Notes: generated from the letters alone by a model not told the origin. 20,965 nt of DNA from JBDNIO01 sp041688215 (GCA_041688215.1 JBDNIO010000177.1:1-20965), one strand, 5' to 3'; shown: positions 7,689-15,185, counted from the first letter of the stretch. A program made the numbers and translations.

Positions 7689-8390
7689 TTATTCGCTCAA
7701 TCGCTTTCGGCGGTTATGCGCAAACCAGGCGATAATCCCGCTGGCAATCAATAGCCCTACCGTAACCAGCACCTGTTTGGTATTGAATAACTGGCTGGGG
7801 TCGAAGCTGTCCGGATTACTTAGCAGGGTTTCTAAATCCACGGATGCGCCGAAGCTAACAAAGGTAATCATCGGCGGCAAAATTCCGATGAAGGTGCCAA
7901 AAAAGTAGGGCCACCAGGGCACTCGCAACAGGCCGCAGCCAAAATTAACCAGGTCAAATGGCAGATACGCGGCGCGCAGCACAATAACCGTGGGCAGGGC
8001 CTGTTCCTGCAGGGTCCGGCGGAAGGGCGAGAGTTCTTTCAGCGCTTCGTCCTGGTCAGACAACGGCGCCCGGAAGAAACGCGCAATGGCGTACGCGGTG
8101 GCCGCGGACAAATTTTCGCCTATCATGGTCAGCAGTACGCCGGGTAGAAAGCCGAACAGACTGCCCGAGGTAATGGTAAGCCACATGGCGGGAAAAAACG
8201 TGATCGGGCGGATGGCATAGAGGAACACGTAAATAAACGCCGCCCAGGGGTGCTCGGAAGCAGAACGGTAAAATGCCGCGACCACATCCACCACGGCAAT
8301 GTCCTTTACATAAATATAGATCAGCCCCCCGACGAGCACACAGAGCCAGAGTGCGGCGGCAATGAATTTATGCCCGCGGGAAACGCCCAT
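7689..8390 (-). CDS. TVP38/TMEM64 (DedA-like, VTT domain) membrane protein
   Basis: This 233-residue polytopic protein has the VTT/SNARE-associated domain. Membrane segments lie at about residues 9-28, 50-68, 73-93, 135-155, 160-180 and 205-225. The family pattern is seen as RPITFFPAMWLTITSGSLFG (61-80), then PGVLLTMIGENLSAATAY with AIARFF, and the second half RAAYLPFDLVNFGCGL. VTT proteins are linked to lipid transport or scrambling and membrane homeostasis, but no substrate can be assigned here. It starts two bases after the stop of the ArsR-methyltransferase gene, so the two are probably co-transcribed. The basic tail (AHNRRKRLSE) is likely cytoplasmic. Confidence 0.9.
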   Translation of the reverse strand: MGVSRGHKFIAAALWLCVLVGGLIYIYVKDIAVVDVVAAFYRSASEHPWAAFIYVFLYAIRPITFFPAMWLTITSGSLFGFLPGVLLTMIGENLSAATAYAIARFFRAPLSDQDEALKELSPFRRTLQEQALPTVIVLRAAYLPFDLVNFGCGLLRVPWWPYFFGTFIGILPPMITFVSFGASVDLETLLSNPDSFDPSQLFNTKQVLVTVGLLIASGIIAWFAHNRRKRLSE

Positions 8391-8392
8391 TA

Positions 8393-9325
8393 TTATGGCT
8401 TTTGCGCGATCAGGGTTAGCACTTCGAAGTGCGGCGGGCGCTGTTCGCGTGACGTGACCCCGGCACTTTCCACCGTGAGTTCTGCCGCCTCAAGCCAGGC
8501 CTTTACCTTTGCCAGGCTAAAGCCGAGATTAACGTGATCAAACGCCGACACCGTGGCGTCGTGCTGGTGGCGTTTGAGGGTGGTCAGTATCAATGTGCCG
8601 CCGGGGCGCATGACCCGCGCTGCCTGGGCAATCACTGTCTGAGGTTGTTGGGTAAATGTGAGTGCGTGCATTAGAAATATCTGGTCAAAACTGTTGTCTT
8701 CAAAAGGCAGCAAATGCATATCGCCCTGATGGAACTTCACATTGGCTTGTGCTTTCAGGCGTTTGCGCGCTGCGGCTATCACGGCCGTGTTTGAATCCAG
8801 ACAGGTGACCGATTCGGCACGCCCGGTGATTAATTCCGCCAGCACGCCATCGCCGGAGGCAATGTCGAGCACACGCCCAAGGTCAAGCAGATTAATCAGG
8901 GCGCGGGCCGTGGTTTCCCAGCTACGCCCGGGGGAATATTGCTTCTCCATGCGCCCGGCAACAGATTCTACCCAGGAGCGTTGCGTGCTGCGCTGGCGCA
9001 CGGTGGCGGTGGCCAGTTCGAGATCTTCCCGGATTTGCTTGTCCTCGAGGTTATCAACCAGGGCGCCCCACAACTGGCGCGCCGCCGGGCTGAAGCGACT
9101 GGTATCTGCCGAGTACAGCGTGGCCTGACCCATGCGTTGATACTGCACCAGATCAGCTTGCTTGAGTTTGCCCAGATGAGTGGAAACCCGGCTTTGCGAA
9201 AGCTGGGTAATGGCGGTGAGTTCAGCCACCGTCAACGCCTCTGATTCCAGCAACAGCAACAGACGCAAGCGCGTGGGCTCGCTCAACAGGCGCAGCAATT
9301 CTGAACCAAGGCTTAGGTTAAACAT
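8393..9325 (-). CDS. ArsR-family regulator fused to SAM-dependent methyltransferase
   Basis: This 310-residue two-domain protein begins with an ArsR winged helix-turn-helix at residues 5-75: LLSEPTRLRLLLLLE, recognition helix SQSRVSTHLGKLKQADLV, and wing YQRMGQATLY. No CxC-type metal-binding cysteines are visible in it, so metal sensing is unlikely. From about 115 to the end it is a class I methyltransferase: motif I VLDIASGDGVLAEL (152-165), acidic ribose contact CLDSN (175-179), and GDMHLLPFEDNSFDQIFLMHALTF (201-224), then RVMRPGGTLIL. Fusions of this type are known in proteobacteria, often near methionine/S-adenosylhomocysteine genes; that context is absent here. It probably autoregulates with the TVP38-like gene, which is inference. 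Palindromes lie in its 5' region. Confidence 0.9.
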   Translation of the reverse strand: MFNLSLGSELLRLLSEPTRLRLLLLLESEALTVAELTAITQLSQSRVSTHLGKLKQADLVQYQRMGQATLYSADTSRFSPAARQLWGALVDNLEDKQIREDLELATATVRQRSTQRSWVESVAGRMEKQYSPGRSWETTARALINLLDLGRVLDIASGDGVLAELITGRAESVTCLDSNTAVIAAARKRLKAQANVKFHQGDMHLLPFEDNSFDQIFLMHALTFTQQPQTVIAQAARVMRPGGTLILTTLKRHQHDATVSAFDHVNLGFSLAKVKAWLEAAELTVESAGVTSREQRPPHFEVLTLIAQKP

Positions 9326-9372
9326 GTTAGGGCAAGCTTACTGTTCGATTAAACCATTGAATCCTAAAAATT

Positions 9373-9441
9373 CCCCGTGGCTTGCCGCGGGGTCTGCGCG
9401 ATGGGGTTTCCAAAGGGGAGAATCGTGATTCTCCCCTTTGG
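9373..9441. repeat. REP-like hairpin plus perfect 15-bp palindrome
   Basis: Positions 9373-9392 form an 8-bp stem (ccccgtgg, loop cttg, ccgcgggg, with one G-T pair). Positions 9410-9424 (ccaaaggggagaatc) and 9427-9441 (gattctcccctttgg) are perfect inverted copies separated by only two bases. Together they sit about 50-115 bases upstream of the ArsR-methyltransferase start codon. They may be dispersed repeats, a leader fold or a protein-binding dyad; no U-run follows on either strand. Confidence 0.85.
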
Positions 9442-9532
9442 TCGCCCTGCGGGGTTTCATACTCCGTTGGGCGAAATTTAAATTGATTTCGGCGGCTTTT
9501 CGTGTCTTGCCGTGTTGCGGATCGCCGTATGC

Positions 9533-9581
9533 TGTAGGGCAAGTCTGCGACTTGCCAAGCAAGCGGCACGCTTGCCCTACA
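9533..9581. repeat. Dispersed dyad repeat TGTAGGGCAAG, copy 1
   Basis: The outer arms tgtagggcaag (9533-9543) and cttgccctaca (9571-9581) are perfect inverted repeats. The inner part has cttgcc and the block aagcggcacg. A second copy at 15186-15241 shares both arms and the aagcggcacg block, with a different spacer. Confidence 0.85.
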
Positions 9582-9674
9582 GTGGTATGACGCCATCGAA
9601 CTATACGAGAATACATCCCTGCCTGGGCGTTGCACATAACCATTTCAATCTTAATTGCCGTTCAGCACACTATT

Positions 9675-9700
9675 AAAAAGGCCGCCCGGTGGGGCGGCCT
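9675..9700 (-). terminator. Intrinsic terminator of the Lys/Ala-tailed protein gene
   Basis: Read on the minus strand, a perfect GC stem (aggccgccc, loop cacc, gggcggcct) is followed at once by a run of T. It lies 28 bases past the stop codon at 9728, where a rho-independent terminator is expected. Confidence 0.9.
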
Positions 9701-9727
9701 GAGGTTGGCAACCGTGTTATCAACAGC

Positions 9728-10321
9728 TTAGCTGCTGCTATTGCTGCCGGTGCCACCAGTGCTGGCCGGTTTGGCGGTCGCGGTTGTTTTCTTACGTGTT
9801 GCACCGGTTTTTTTGGCGGGCGCCTTTTTCTTTGCCGCCGTGGATTTTGTTTTGGCCGGGGCTTTTTTAGCCGCGGTTTTCTTTGCAGGCGCCTTGGCGC
9901 TGGCGGTTTTTCTGGCGGGTGATTTGCGTTTGGTGGCCGGTTTTTTGCTGGCCGCTTTTTTGGCGGGTGCGGCGCTAGTGCCAGAAATTTCCTTGCGCAC
10001 ATCCTGGCTGATTTTGTCGCGAGTTTGTTCCAGGATTCTCAGGCTTTCACGTGCGTTGCTGACGATGCGGTCGATGGTGTCCTGCAGCAGTCGTAATTGA
10101 GCGGTGGCCATGTCACGCGGGTCGCCACCTTTACGCAGGGACTTGAGGTTCTTCAGCGCCGCTTCGTAATGTTTTTTGATAGCCAAAAGTTCGTGATCGG
10201 CCAGTTTTTCTATGCCGTCGGTTACGGCTTTGTTGGCGGACGACATGGCGCCCGTATAGTTCTTGCGGAGACGGTCTACATCTTTACGCAGCTGGGTAAT
10301 GCGGTTCTGTTTCTGTGCCAT
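9728..10321 (-). CDS. Coiled-coil protein with histone H1-like Lys/Ala/Pro tail, phasin-like
   Basis: This 197-residue protein has two parts. Residues 1-112 are helical, with heptad-like spacing and no membrane segment (DRLRKNYTGAMSSANKAV, HYEAALKNLKSL, TIDRIVSNARESLRILEQTRDKI). Residues 118-183 are a strongly basic AKKAPAKK-type tail, ending in a Gly/Ser-rich stretch (ASTGGTGSNSSS). Such tails bind DNA in AlgP/AlgR3, in bacterial H1-like proteins and in the polyhydroxyalkanoate granule protein PhaF. The N-terminal part could be a divergent phasin domain, but this is uncertain. A PhaZ-like hydrolase is encoded 5 kb away, though no phaC is in the window. The gene stands alone and is followed by a strong terminator. 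Confidence 0.85.
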   Translation of the reverse strand: MAQKQNRITQLRKDVDRLRKNYTGAMSSANKAVTDGIEKLADHELLAIKKHYEAALKNLKSLRKGGDPRDMATAQLRLLQDTIDRIVSNARESLRILEQTRDKISQDVRKEISGTSAAPAKKAASKKPATKRKSPARKTASAKAPAKKTAAKKAPAKTKSTAAKKKAPAKKTGATRKKTTATAKPASTGGTGSNSSS

Positions 10322-10392
10322 GTCGGCAACCCCAAATGATAATCAGGTGTTGCAGAGTGTAGCAGTACCCATGGCGGTGTCAAAAGCTTATT

Positions 10393-11373
10393 CTACGCCG
10401 CCGGGGACGCCTGCTCTTTATACAGCGCCGCTATTGCGCCGGGCGGCGCCGGGCGGCTGTAAAAATAACCCTGGTAGGCATCGCAACCGTGTTCTTTTAG
10501 AAACGCCAGTTGCCCGGATTCTTCCACCCCTTCGGCCACAACCTGCAAGCCCAGATTATGCGCGAGATCAATAGTGGCATGGGTAATGGCCGCGTCGTGG
10601 CCGGCAAGCAGGATGTCGCGTATGAATGAGCGGTCTATTTTCAGCCTGTCGATGGCGAAACGTTGGCTATGTCACCAAAGAATAGTGATTTTCTATAAGT
10701 TATTGATCTGTAATGTTATTCCCGCGTTCGCTGGAATGACGATTCATATAGTTCGGTGACATAGCCGAAACGTTTGAGATAGTTCAATGAGGAAAAGCCC
10801 GTGCCGAATTCATCAATGGCCACAAGTACGCCCTTGTTACGCAGTGCCACCAGGATCGAGACGCTGGATTCGGCGTTGCGCATCAGTACGGATTCGGTGA
10901 GCTCCAAACATAGGGCTTTGGGCGGCAGGCCACTTTCGGCGAGTGCCGATTCGATAATGCCTAACAGGTTCGGGTTTTCGAACTGTATGGACGAGAGGTT
11001 TACCGCCAGCTGCAGCTTTATGCCCTGGTCCAGCCATGCCCGGGCTTGTTGGCATGCAGTACGTAAGACCCACTCGCCGACACTGTTAATCAACCCGGTT
11101 TCTTCCAGAATGGGCACGAATTCAGCCGGGCCGATCTGGTGTTCGGCGCCGGAATTCCAGCGCAGCAACGCTTCTACCGAACGTATCTGATTGCTGGCAA
11201 CATCCACGATGGGCTGATAAACGAGTTCATATTGTTGTTCCGGCAAGGCCCGCCCCATCGGATAGTGGCCGGCCCTGAAACTGCGCATCGGCAAACGCTG
11301 CCAATGCATGTTCTACCAGACGCGCGTCGGCCTGGCGGCCTTCGACCAGCAACACTTTGATGATATCGGTCAA
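10393..11373 (-). pseudogene. Broken REC-EAL c-di-GMP phosphodiesterase gene
   Basis: Three pieces remain. From TTG at 11373 a frame reads TDIIKVLLVEGRQADARLVEHAL, the first helix and strand of a response-regulator receiver domain; its acidic pair has become GR, and the frame stops at 11227. A different frame then encodes an EAL domain: YELVYQPIVDV, EALLRW, AVNLSS, LELTES and VAIDEFGTGFSSLNYLKRF. It ends in a stop at 10716, inside an inserted element. After the element the domain resumes in another frame (AIDRLKIDRSFIRD, VVAEGVEESG, DAYQGYFYSRP) and ends at 10393. Removing the element and one target copy restores LKRFAIDRLKIDRSF exactly. Most catalytic EAL residues remain, but DDFGTG reads DEFGTG. 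The rest of REC, and any GGDEF domain, is missing. The gene cannot make an intact enzyme as it stands. Confidence 0.9.
10665..10766. mobile_element. 102-bp mini-element (MITE-like) inserted in EAL gene
   Basis: The ends are perfect 12-bp inverted repeats: ggctatgtcacc (10665-10676) and ggtgacatagcc (10755-10766). They are flanked by a direct 8-bp duplication gaaacgtt (10657-10664 and 10767-10774). There is no coding capacity. Inside is an imperfect hairpin attcccgcgttcgctggaat (10718-10737). Eight-base target duplications are made by ISL3, IS66 and some IS256-family transposases, so mobilisation in trans by such an enzyme is plausible. The parent element is not in the window. Confidence 0.9.
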
Positions 11374-11412
11374 CTCCGGACCTGCGTCTTGATTTTGTGG
11401 GCCGTATTATCG

Positions 11413-11441
11413 TTGTCTAAGCCTCGACAATACGCTAGAGT
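11413..11441 (+). promoter_or_regulatory. Possible sigma-70 promoter upstream of fadB
   Basis: TTGTCT (11413-11418) and TAGAGT (11436-11441) are separated by 17 bases; each matches four of six consensus bases. They lie about 150 bases before fadB. I saw no FadR-like or PsrA-like operator in 11374-11594, so regulation of fadBA cannot be read here. Confidence 0.25.
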
Positions 11442-11594
11442 ATGGCGCGCTGCCTGGACCCGGACACATCGTGTATGGGTACCTGTTAATCGGCAGCCTG
11501 AAGTGAATACATAAGCTAATTCATAAGTCACGCCTGCGTTTGTACCCTTCGTTTTGCAGGCCTGACCCTATCCAAGTCGCGGGAGAGCACGACT

Positions 11595-13739
11595 ATGCTG
11601 TATGAAGCAAGCAAGCTGTCGGTTGCAATGACCGCCGGCATCGCCGAACTGAAATTCGATGCCCAGAACGATTCGGTAAATAAATTCGACCGCGCCACGG
11701 TGGAACAACTGGGCGAGGCGGCGGCCGCGCTGGCGGCTGCCGACGGACTCAAGGGTGTGATGGTAACCAGCGGCAAGGGCGTGTTTATCGTCGGCGCCGA
11801 CATCACTGAATTTGGCGCCCAGTTTCAAGCATCTGATGAAGAAATGATGCAATGGATGGCTGACTCTAACAAGGTGTTCAATGCCATAGAAGACCTGCCC
11901 GTACCCACGGTGACTGCAATCAACGGCATTGCCCTGGGCGGCGGTTTCGAAATGTGCCTAGCCACCGACTATCGCGTCATGTCCGACAAGGCCCAGGTCG
12001 GCCTGCCGGAAACCAAGCTCGGTATTTTCCCCGGCTTCGGCGGTACCGTGCGCCTGCCGCGTCTGGTGGGTGCCGATAACGCGATTGAATGGATTGCTTC
12101 CGGCAGCCAGCAACGGCCGGACAAAGCCTGCAAGGTGGGCGCGGTCGACGCGGTTGTCGCCGCGGATGATCTGAACACGGCCGCACGCGATCTGCTGCAG
12201 AAAGCCATAGACGGTAAATTCGATTGGCAGGCACGGCGCGCGCAGAAAAAAGCCCCGCTGCAGCTGAACCAGGTCGAGGCCATGATGGTTTTCGAAACCG
12301 CCAAGGGTTTCGTTATGCAGCAATCCAAGGGCCAGTATCCGGCGCCCGTGGAAGCAGTAAAGCGCATCCAGGCGGCGGCCGGTAAAAGCCGCGACGAGGC
12401 CCTGATAGAAGAACACAAAGGCTTCACCAAACTGGCAAAAACGCCGGAAGCCGATGCGCTTATCGGGCTGTTTCTCAGCGACCAGCTAATCAAGAAGAAA
12501 AACAAGCGCTACGGCAAAATCGCACGTGAGGTTAATCAGGCGGCCGTGCTCGGCGCCGGTATCATGGGTGGCGGTATCGCTTTCCAGTCCGCGCTGAAGA
12601 AAGTGCCGATTCTGATGAAGGACATCAAGGAAGACGCGCTGGAACTGGGCCTGTATGAAGCCGCCAAGCTATTCGGCAAACGCGTGGACCGCAAGAAGAT
12701 GGATACCCGCGCCATGGCCGCCGGCATGGGCAATATTCGCCCCACGCTGTCCTACGGCGATTTCGGCGAAGTCGATGTCGTGGTCGAGGCGGTGGTAGAA
12801 AACCCCAAGGTCAAGAAGTCGGTACTCGCCGAAACCGAAGATGCAGTGAGCGAAGGCACAATCATTGCGTCTAACACCTCATCCATTTCCATAGATGAGC
12901 TGGCTAAAGACTTGAAACGGCCGGAAAACTTTCTGGGCATGCATTTCTTTAATCCAGTGCACGCCATGCCGCTGGTTGAGGTGATCAAGGGCGAAACATC
13001 TTCCGAAGAAGCCATTGCAACTATTGTTAGCTACGCCACGACCCTGGGCAAAACCCCCATTGTGGTAAACAACTGCCCCGGTTTTCTGGTCAATCGCATC
13101 CTGTTCCCATATTTTTTCGGCTTCCAGGCACTGCTGTCCGACGGCGCGGACTTCGCCAAAGTGGACAAGGTTATGGAAAAATTCGGCTGGCCCATGGGCC
13201 CGGCCTATTTGTCGGACGTTGTGGGCATGGATACTTCGCAACACGTCGGTGAAGTGCTGGCCGAAGGCTACCCGGACCGCATGGCACCCGAGGGCAAATC
13301 CTCGCTCGACGTTATGGTAGACGCCGGCCGTTATGGCCAAAAAACCGGCTCCGGTTATTACAGCTACGAGAAAGACAAAAAGGGCAAGCCCAAAAAACAG
13401 CGTGACGAAGAGGCGTACAAGCTGGTCGCACAAGTCCAGGATAACGGCCAAAAGGACTTCGAAGACCAGGAAATTATCGACCGCATGATGCTGCCCCTGA
13501 TTATCGAAGCCGCGCGCTGCCTCGAACAGGGCATTGCCGAAACCGCCAACGATGTCGATATGGGTCTGATTCTCGGCGTCGGCTTCCCGCCATTCCGCGG
13601 CGGCGCGCTCAAGTACGCGGATCGCCTGGGCTTGGACAAAGTCTGCGAAACGGCCGACAAGTACGCGCGCCTTGGCAAGCTTTATGAGCCCACCGATAAG
13701 ATGCGTGAAATGGCCAAAAATAACGCAACCTATTATTAA
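11595..13739 (+). CDS. fadB: Fatty acid oxidation complex subunit alpha FadB
   Basis: This 714-residue multifunctional enzyme is colinear with Pseudomonas/E. coli FadB. The N-terminal enoyl-CoA hydratase/isomerase domain (1 to about 190) has VFIVGADITEF, the oxyanion-hole segment INGIALGGGFEM, and the catalytic pair Glu119 and Glu139 (VGLPETKLG). The 3-hydroxyacyl-CoA dehydrogenase domain starts with the NAD fold AAVLGAGIMGGGIAFQSA (G320, G322, G325). Its catalytic His450 lies in NFLGMHFFNPVHAMPLVE, with Glu462, and NNCPGFLVNRIL follows. The protein hydrates trans-2-enoyl-CoA and oxidises the L-3-hydroxyacyl-CoA with NAD+; with FadA it forms the alpha2beta2 trifunctional complex in the cytoplasm. 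The start is supported by GGAGAG about ten bases upstream. Confidence 0.98.
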   Translation: MLYEASKLSVAMTAGIAELKFDAQNDSVNKFDRATVEQLGEAAAALAAADGLKGVMVTSGKGVFIVGADITEFGAQFQASDEEMMQWMADSNKVFNAIEDLPVPTVTAINGIALGGGFEMCLATDYRVMSDKAQVGLPETKLGIFPGFGGTVRLPRLVGADNAIEWIASGSQQRPDKACKVGAVDAVVAADDLNTAARDLLQKAIDGKFDWQARRAQKKAPLQLNQVEAMMVFETAKGFVMQQSKGQYPAPVEAVKRIQAAAGKSRDEALIEEHKGFTKLAKTPEADALIGLFLSDQLIKKKNKRYGKIAREVNQAAVLGAGIMGGGIAFQSALKKVPILMKDIKEDALELGLYEAAKLFGKRVDRKKMDTRAMAAGMGNIRPTLSYGDFGEVDVVVEAVVENPKVKKSVLAETEDAVSEGTIIASNTSSISIDELAKDLKRPENFLGMHFFNPVHAMPLVEVIKGETSSEEAIATIVSYATTLGKTPIVVNNCPGFLVNRILFPYFFGFQALLSDGADFAKVDKVMEKFGWPMGPAYLSDVVGMDTSQHVGEVLAEGYPDRMAPEGKSSLDVMVDAGRYGQKTGSGYYSYEKDKKGKPKKQRDEEAYKLVAQVQDNGQKDFEDQEIIDRMMLPLIIEAARCLEQGIAETANDVDMGLILGVGFPPFRGGALKYADRLGLDKVCETADKYARLGKLYEPTDKMREMAKNNATYY

Positions 13740-13773
13740 CAAGTCCCTTGATTATGTACCAAGCTCAGTTACG

Positions 13774-13850
13774 GTCATTGCGAGGAGCGTTAGCGACGCG
13801 GCAATCCAGGAATCCCTAGATTGCCGCGCGCTTTCAGCGCTCGCAATGAC
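13774..13850. repeat. Dispersed palindromic repeat, complete copy
   Basis: The outer arms gtcattgcgag (13774-13784) and ctcgcaatgac (13840-13850) are perfect inverted repeats. The inner part contains gacgcggcaatcc and agattgccgcgcg, also inverted relative to each other. The same blocks occur at 1-86. Repeats of this type are widespread in proteobacterial genomes and are not expected to encode anything. This copy lies in the fadB-fadA gap. Confidence 0.9.
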
Positions 13851-13903
13851 ACGAAATCGGTACATTCTGCTTTCGCTGAGTTTCGTACATAATCAAGATA
13901 AGT

Positions 13904-13995
13904 CCCCTCTCCCTGCAAGGCGGGGAGAGGGTTAGGGTGAGGGGTAAACCAACCTTAACCCCTCACCTCAATCCTCTCCCACAAGTGGGGAGAGG
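13904..13995. repeat. CCCTCTCCC-type compound inverted repeat, copy 1
   Basis: Each arm is itself a hairpin: cccctctccc/ggggagaggg on the left and cctctccc/ggggagagg on the right. The two arms are inverted copies joined through gttagggtgagggg and aacccctcacct. The whole could fold as a cruciform. It ends 23 bases before the fadA start codon, so it would lie just upstream of the fadA ribosome site. A related copy is at 17683-17803. Confidence 0.88.
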
Positions 13996-14018
13996 AGGTA
14001 AAAAATCGGAGATTTCCA

Positions 14019-15182
14019 ATGCAAGATGTTGTAATCGTAGACGCAGTGCGCACCGCCATGGGCCGTTCCAAGGGCGGCATGTTTCGCAACGTGCGCGCTG
14101 AAACCCTGTCCGCCGAATTGATCAAGGCGATTCTGGCGCGCAACGAGGCCGTAGACCCCAAGCAAATCGAAGACGTAATCTGGGGCTGCGTCGGTCAAAC
14201 ACTGGAACAGGGCGGCAACATCGCCCGCAATGCCTTGTTATTGGCCGGCCTGCCGCATGCAGTCGCCGGGCAAACCATTAACCGTTTGTGCGGCTCTTCC
14301 ATGCAGGCGATCCACCACGCTGCCGGCGCGATTGCCACCGGTGTGGACGGTATCTTCATTTGTGGCGGCGTCGAGCATATGGGCCACGTGCCCATGACGC
14401 ACGGTTACGATCCGAGTCCGGAATTAAGCCTGCACGTGGCCAAGGCATCCGCTTCGATGGGCCTGACCGCCGAAATGCTGGGCAGCATGCATGGCATTAA
14501 ACGTGAAGCCCAGGACGCCTTTGCGCTGGAATCCCACAAGCGCGCGCATCGTGCGAACGTGGAAGGCGAATTCGATAACGAAATTATTGCTATCAACGGC
14601 CATAATGAGCACGGTTATCTGCAAAGCTGTGATGCGGACGAAGTCGTGCGTGGTGACACCACCCTGGAAGCGCTGGCGTCCTTGCGGCCCGCATTCAACC
14701 CCAAAGGGGGCACTGTGACTGCCGGCAATTCATCCGCTATTTCAGACGGCGCGGCGGCTGTGCTGGTAATGACAGCAAGCCGCGCCAAAGAACTGGGCTT
14801 GCAGCCCATGGCAAAAATCCGCGGCATGGCCGTGGCCGGTTGTGACCCGGCTATCATGGGCCGGGGCCCTGTCCCCGCCAGCAAGAAAGCATTGGAGCGC
14901 GCCGGAGTTGAGTTGCAAGATATCGACTACATTGAACTCAACGAAGCCTTCGCCGCGCAATCGCTTGCAGTGCTCAAGGAAATGAAAATCGAAGACCGCC
15001 TGGATGTAATCAATATCCGTGGCGGCGCGATTGCGCTTGGGCATCCGCTGGGCACTTCTGGTGCCCGCATCACCGGCGCACTGGCGCATATTCTTCGGGA
15101 TAAGGACGCAACCCTGGGCCTGTCCACCATGTGCATCGGCATGGGGCAGGGGATTGCTACCGTGATTGAGCGGATGCACTAG
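14019..15182 (+). CDS. fadA: 3-ketoacyl-CoA thiolase FadA
   Basis: This 387-residue thiolase is the beta subunit of the fatty acid oxidation complex. It cleaves 3-ketoacyl-CoA with CoA to give acetyl-CoA and a shortened acyl-CoA. The nucleophile Cys91 lies in NRLCGSSMQAIHHA. His342 is in GGAIALGHPLGTSGARI and Cys372 in STMCIGMGQG, which together complete the thiolase active site. The NEAFAAQ motif precedes them. The length matches E. coli FadA. The start ATG has GGAG eight bases upstream. It follows fadB in the classical order, but with 279 bases between them that are mostly two dispersed repeats. An own promoter cannot be excluded. Confidence 0.98.
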   Translation: MQDVVIVDAVRTAMGRSKGGMFRNVRAETLSAELIKAILARNEAVDPKQIEDVIWGCVGQTLEQGGNIARNALLLAGLPHAVAGQTINRLCGSSMQAIHHAAGAIATGVDGIFICGGVEHMGHVPMTHGYDPSPELSLHVAKASASMGLTAEMLGSMHGIKREAQDAFALESHKRAHRANVEGEFDNEIIAINGHNEHGYLQSCDADEVVRGDTTLEALASLRPAFNPKGGTVTAGNSSAISDGAAAVLVMTASRAKELGLQPMAKIRGMAVAGCDPAIMGRGPVPASKKALERAGVELQDIDYIELNEAFAAQSLAVLKEMKIEDRLDVINIRGGAIALGHPLGTSGARITGALAHILRDKDATLGLSTMCIGMGQGIATVIERMH

Positions 15183-15185
15183 CAA

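Larger units (their letters stand above)
9326..9727. other. Intergenic stretch with hairpins, no gene
   Basis: This stretch of about 400 bases lies between two minus-strand genes. It contains a REP-like hairpin (9373-9392), a perfect long palindrome (9410-9441), one copy of a dispersed dyad repeat (9533-9581) and an intrinsic terminator (9675-9700). Two minus-strand open frames of about 100 codons cross it. They read through the palindromes, have low-complexity, Arg-rich and Pro-rich translations and no ribosome site, so I do not call them genes. Confidence 0.8.

Noticed and set aside
9327..9643. Two overlapping minus-strand open frames of about 100 codons
   Set aside because: They read through palindromes and a dispersed repeat, have no ribosome site and no recognisable protein features.
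12879..13742. 287-codon minus-strand frame opposite fadB
   Set aside because: It is a shadow of a highly conserved FadB dehydrogenase domain; His/Gly-rich translation without domain signs.
13851..13903. Possible small gene or promoter between the two repeats in the fadB-fadA gap
   Set aside because: Only about 50 bases with no ribosome site, open frame or clear -35/-10 pair.
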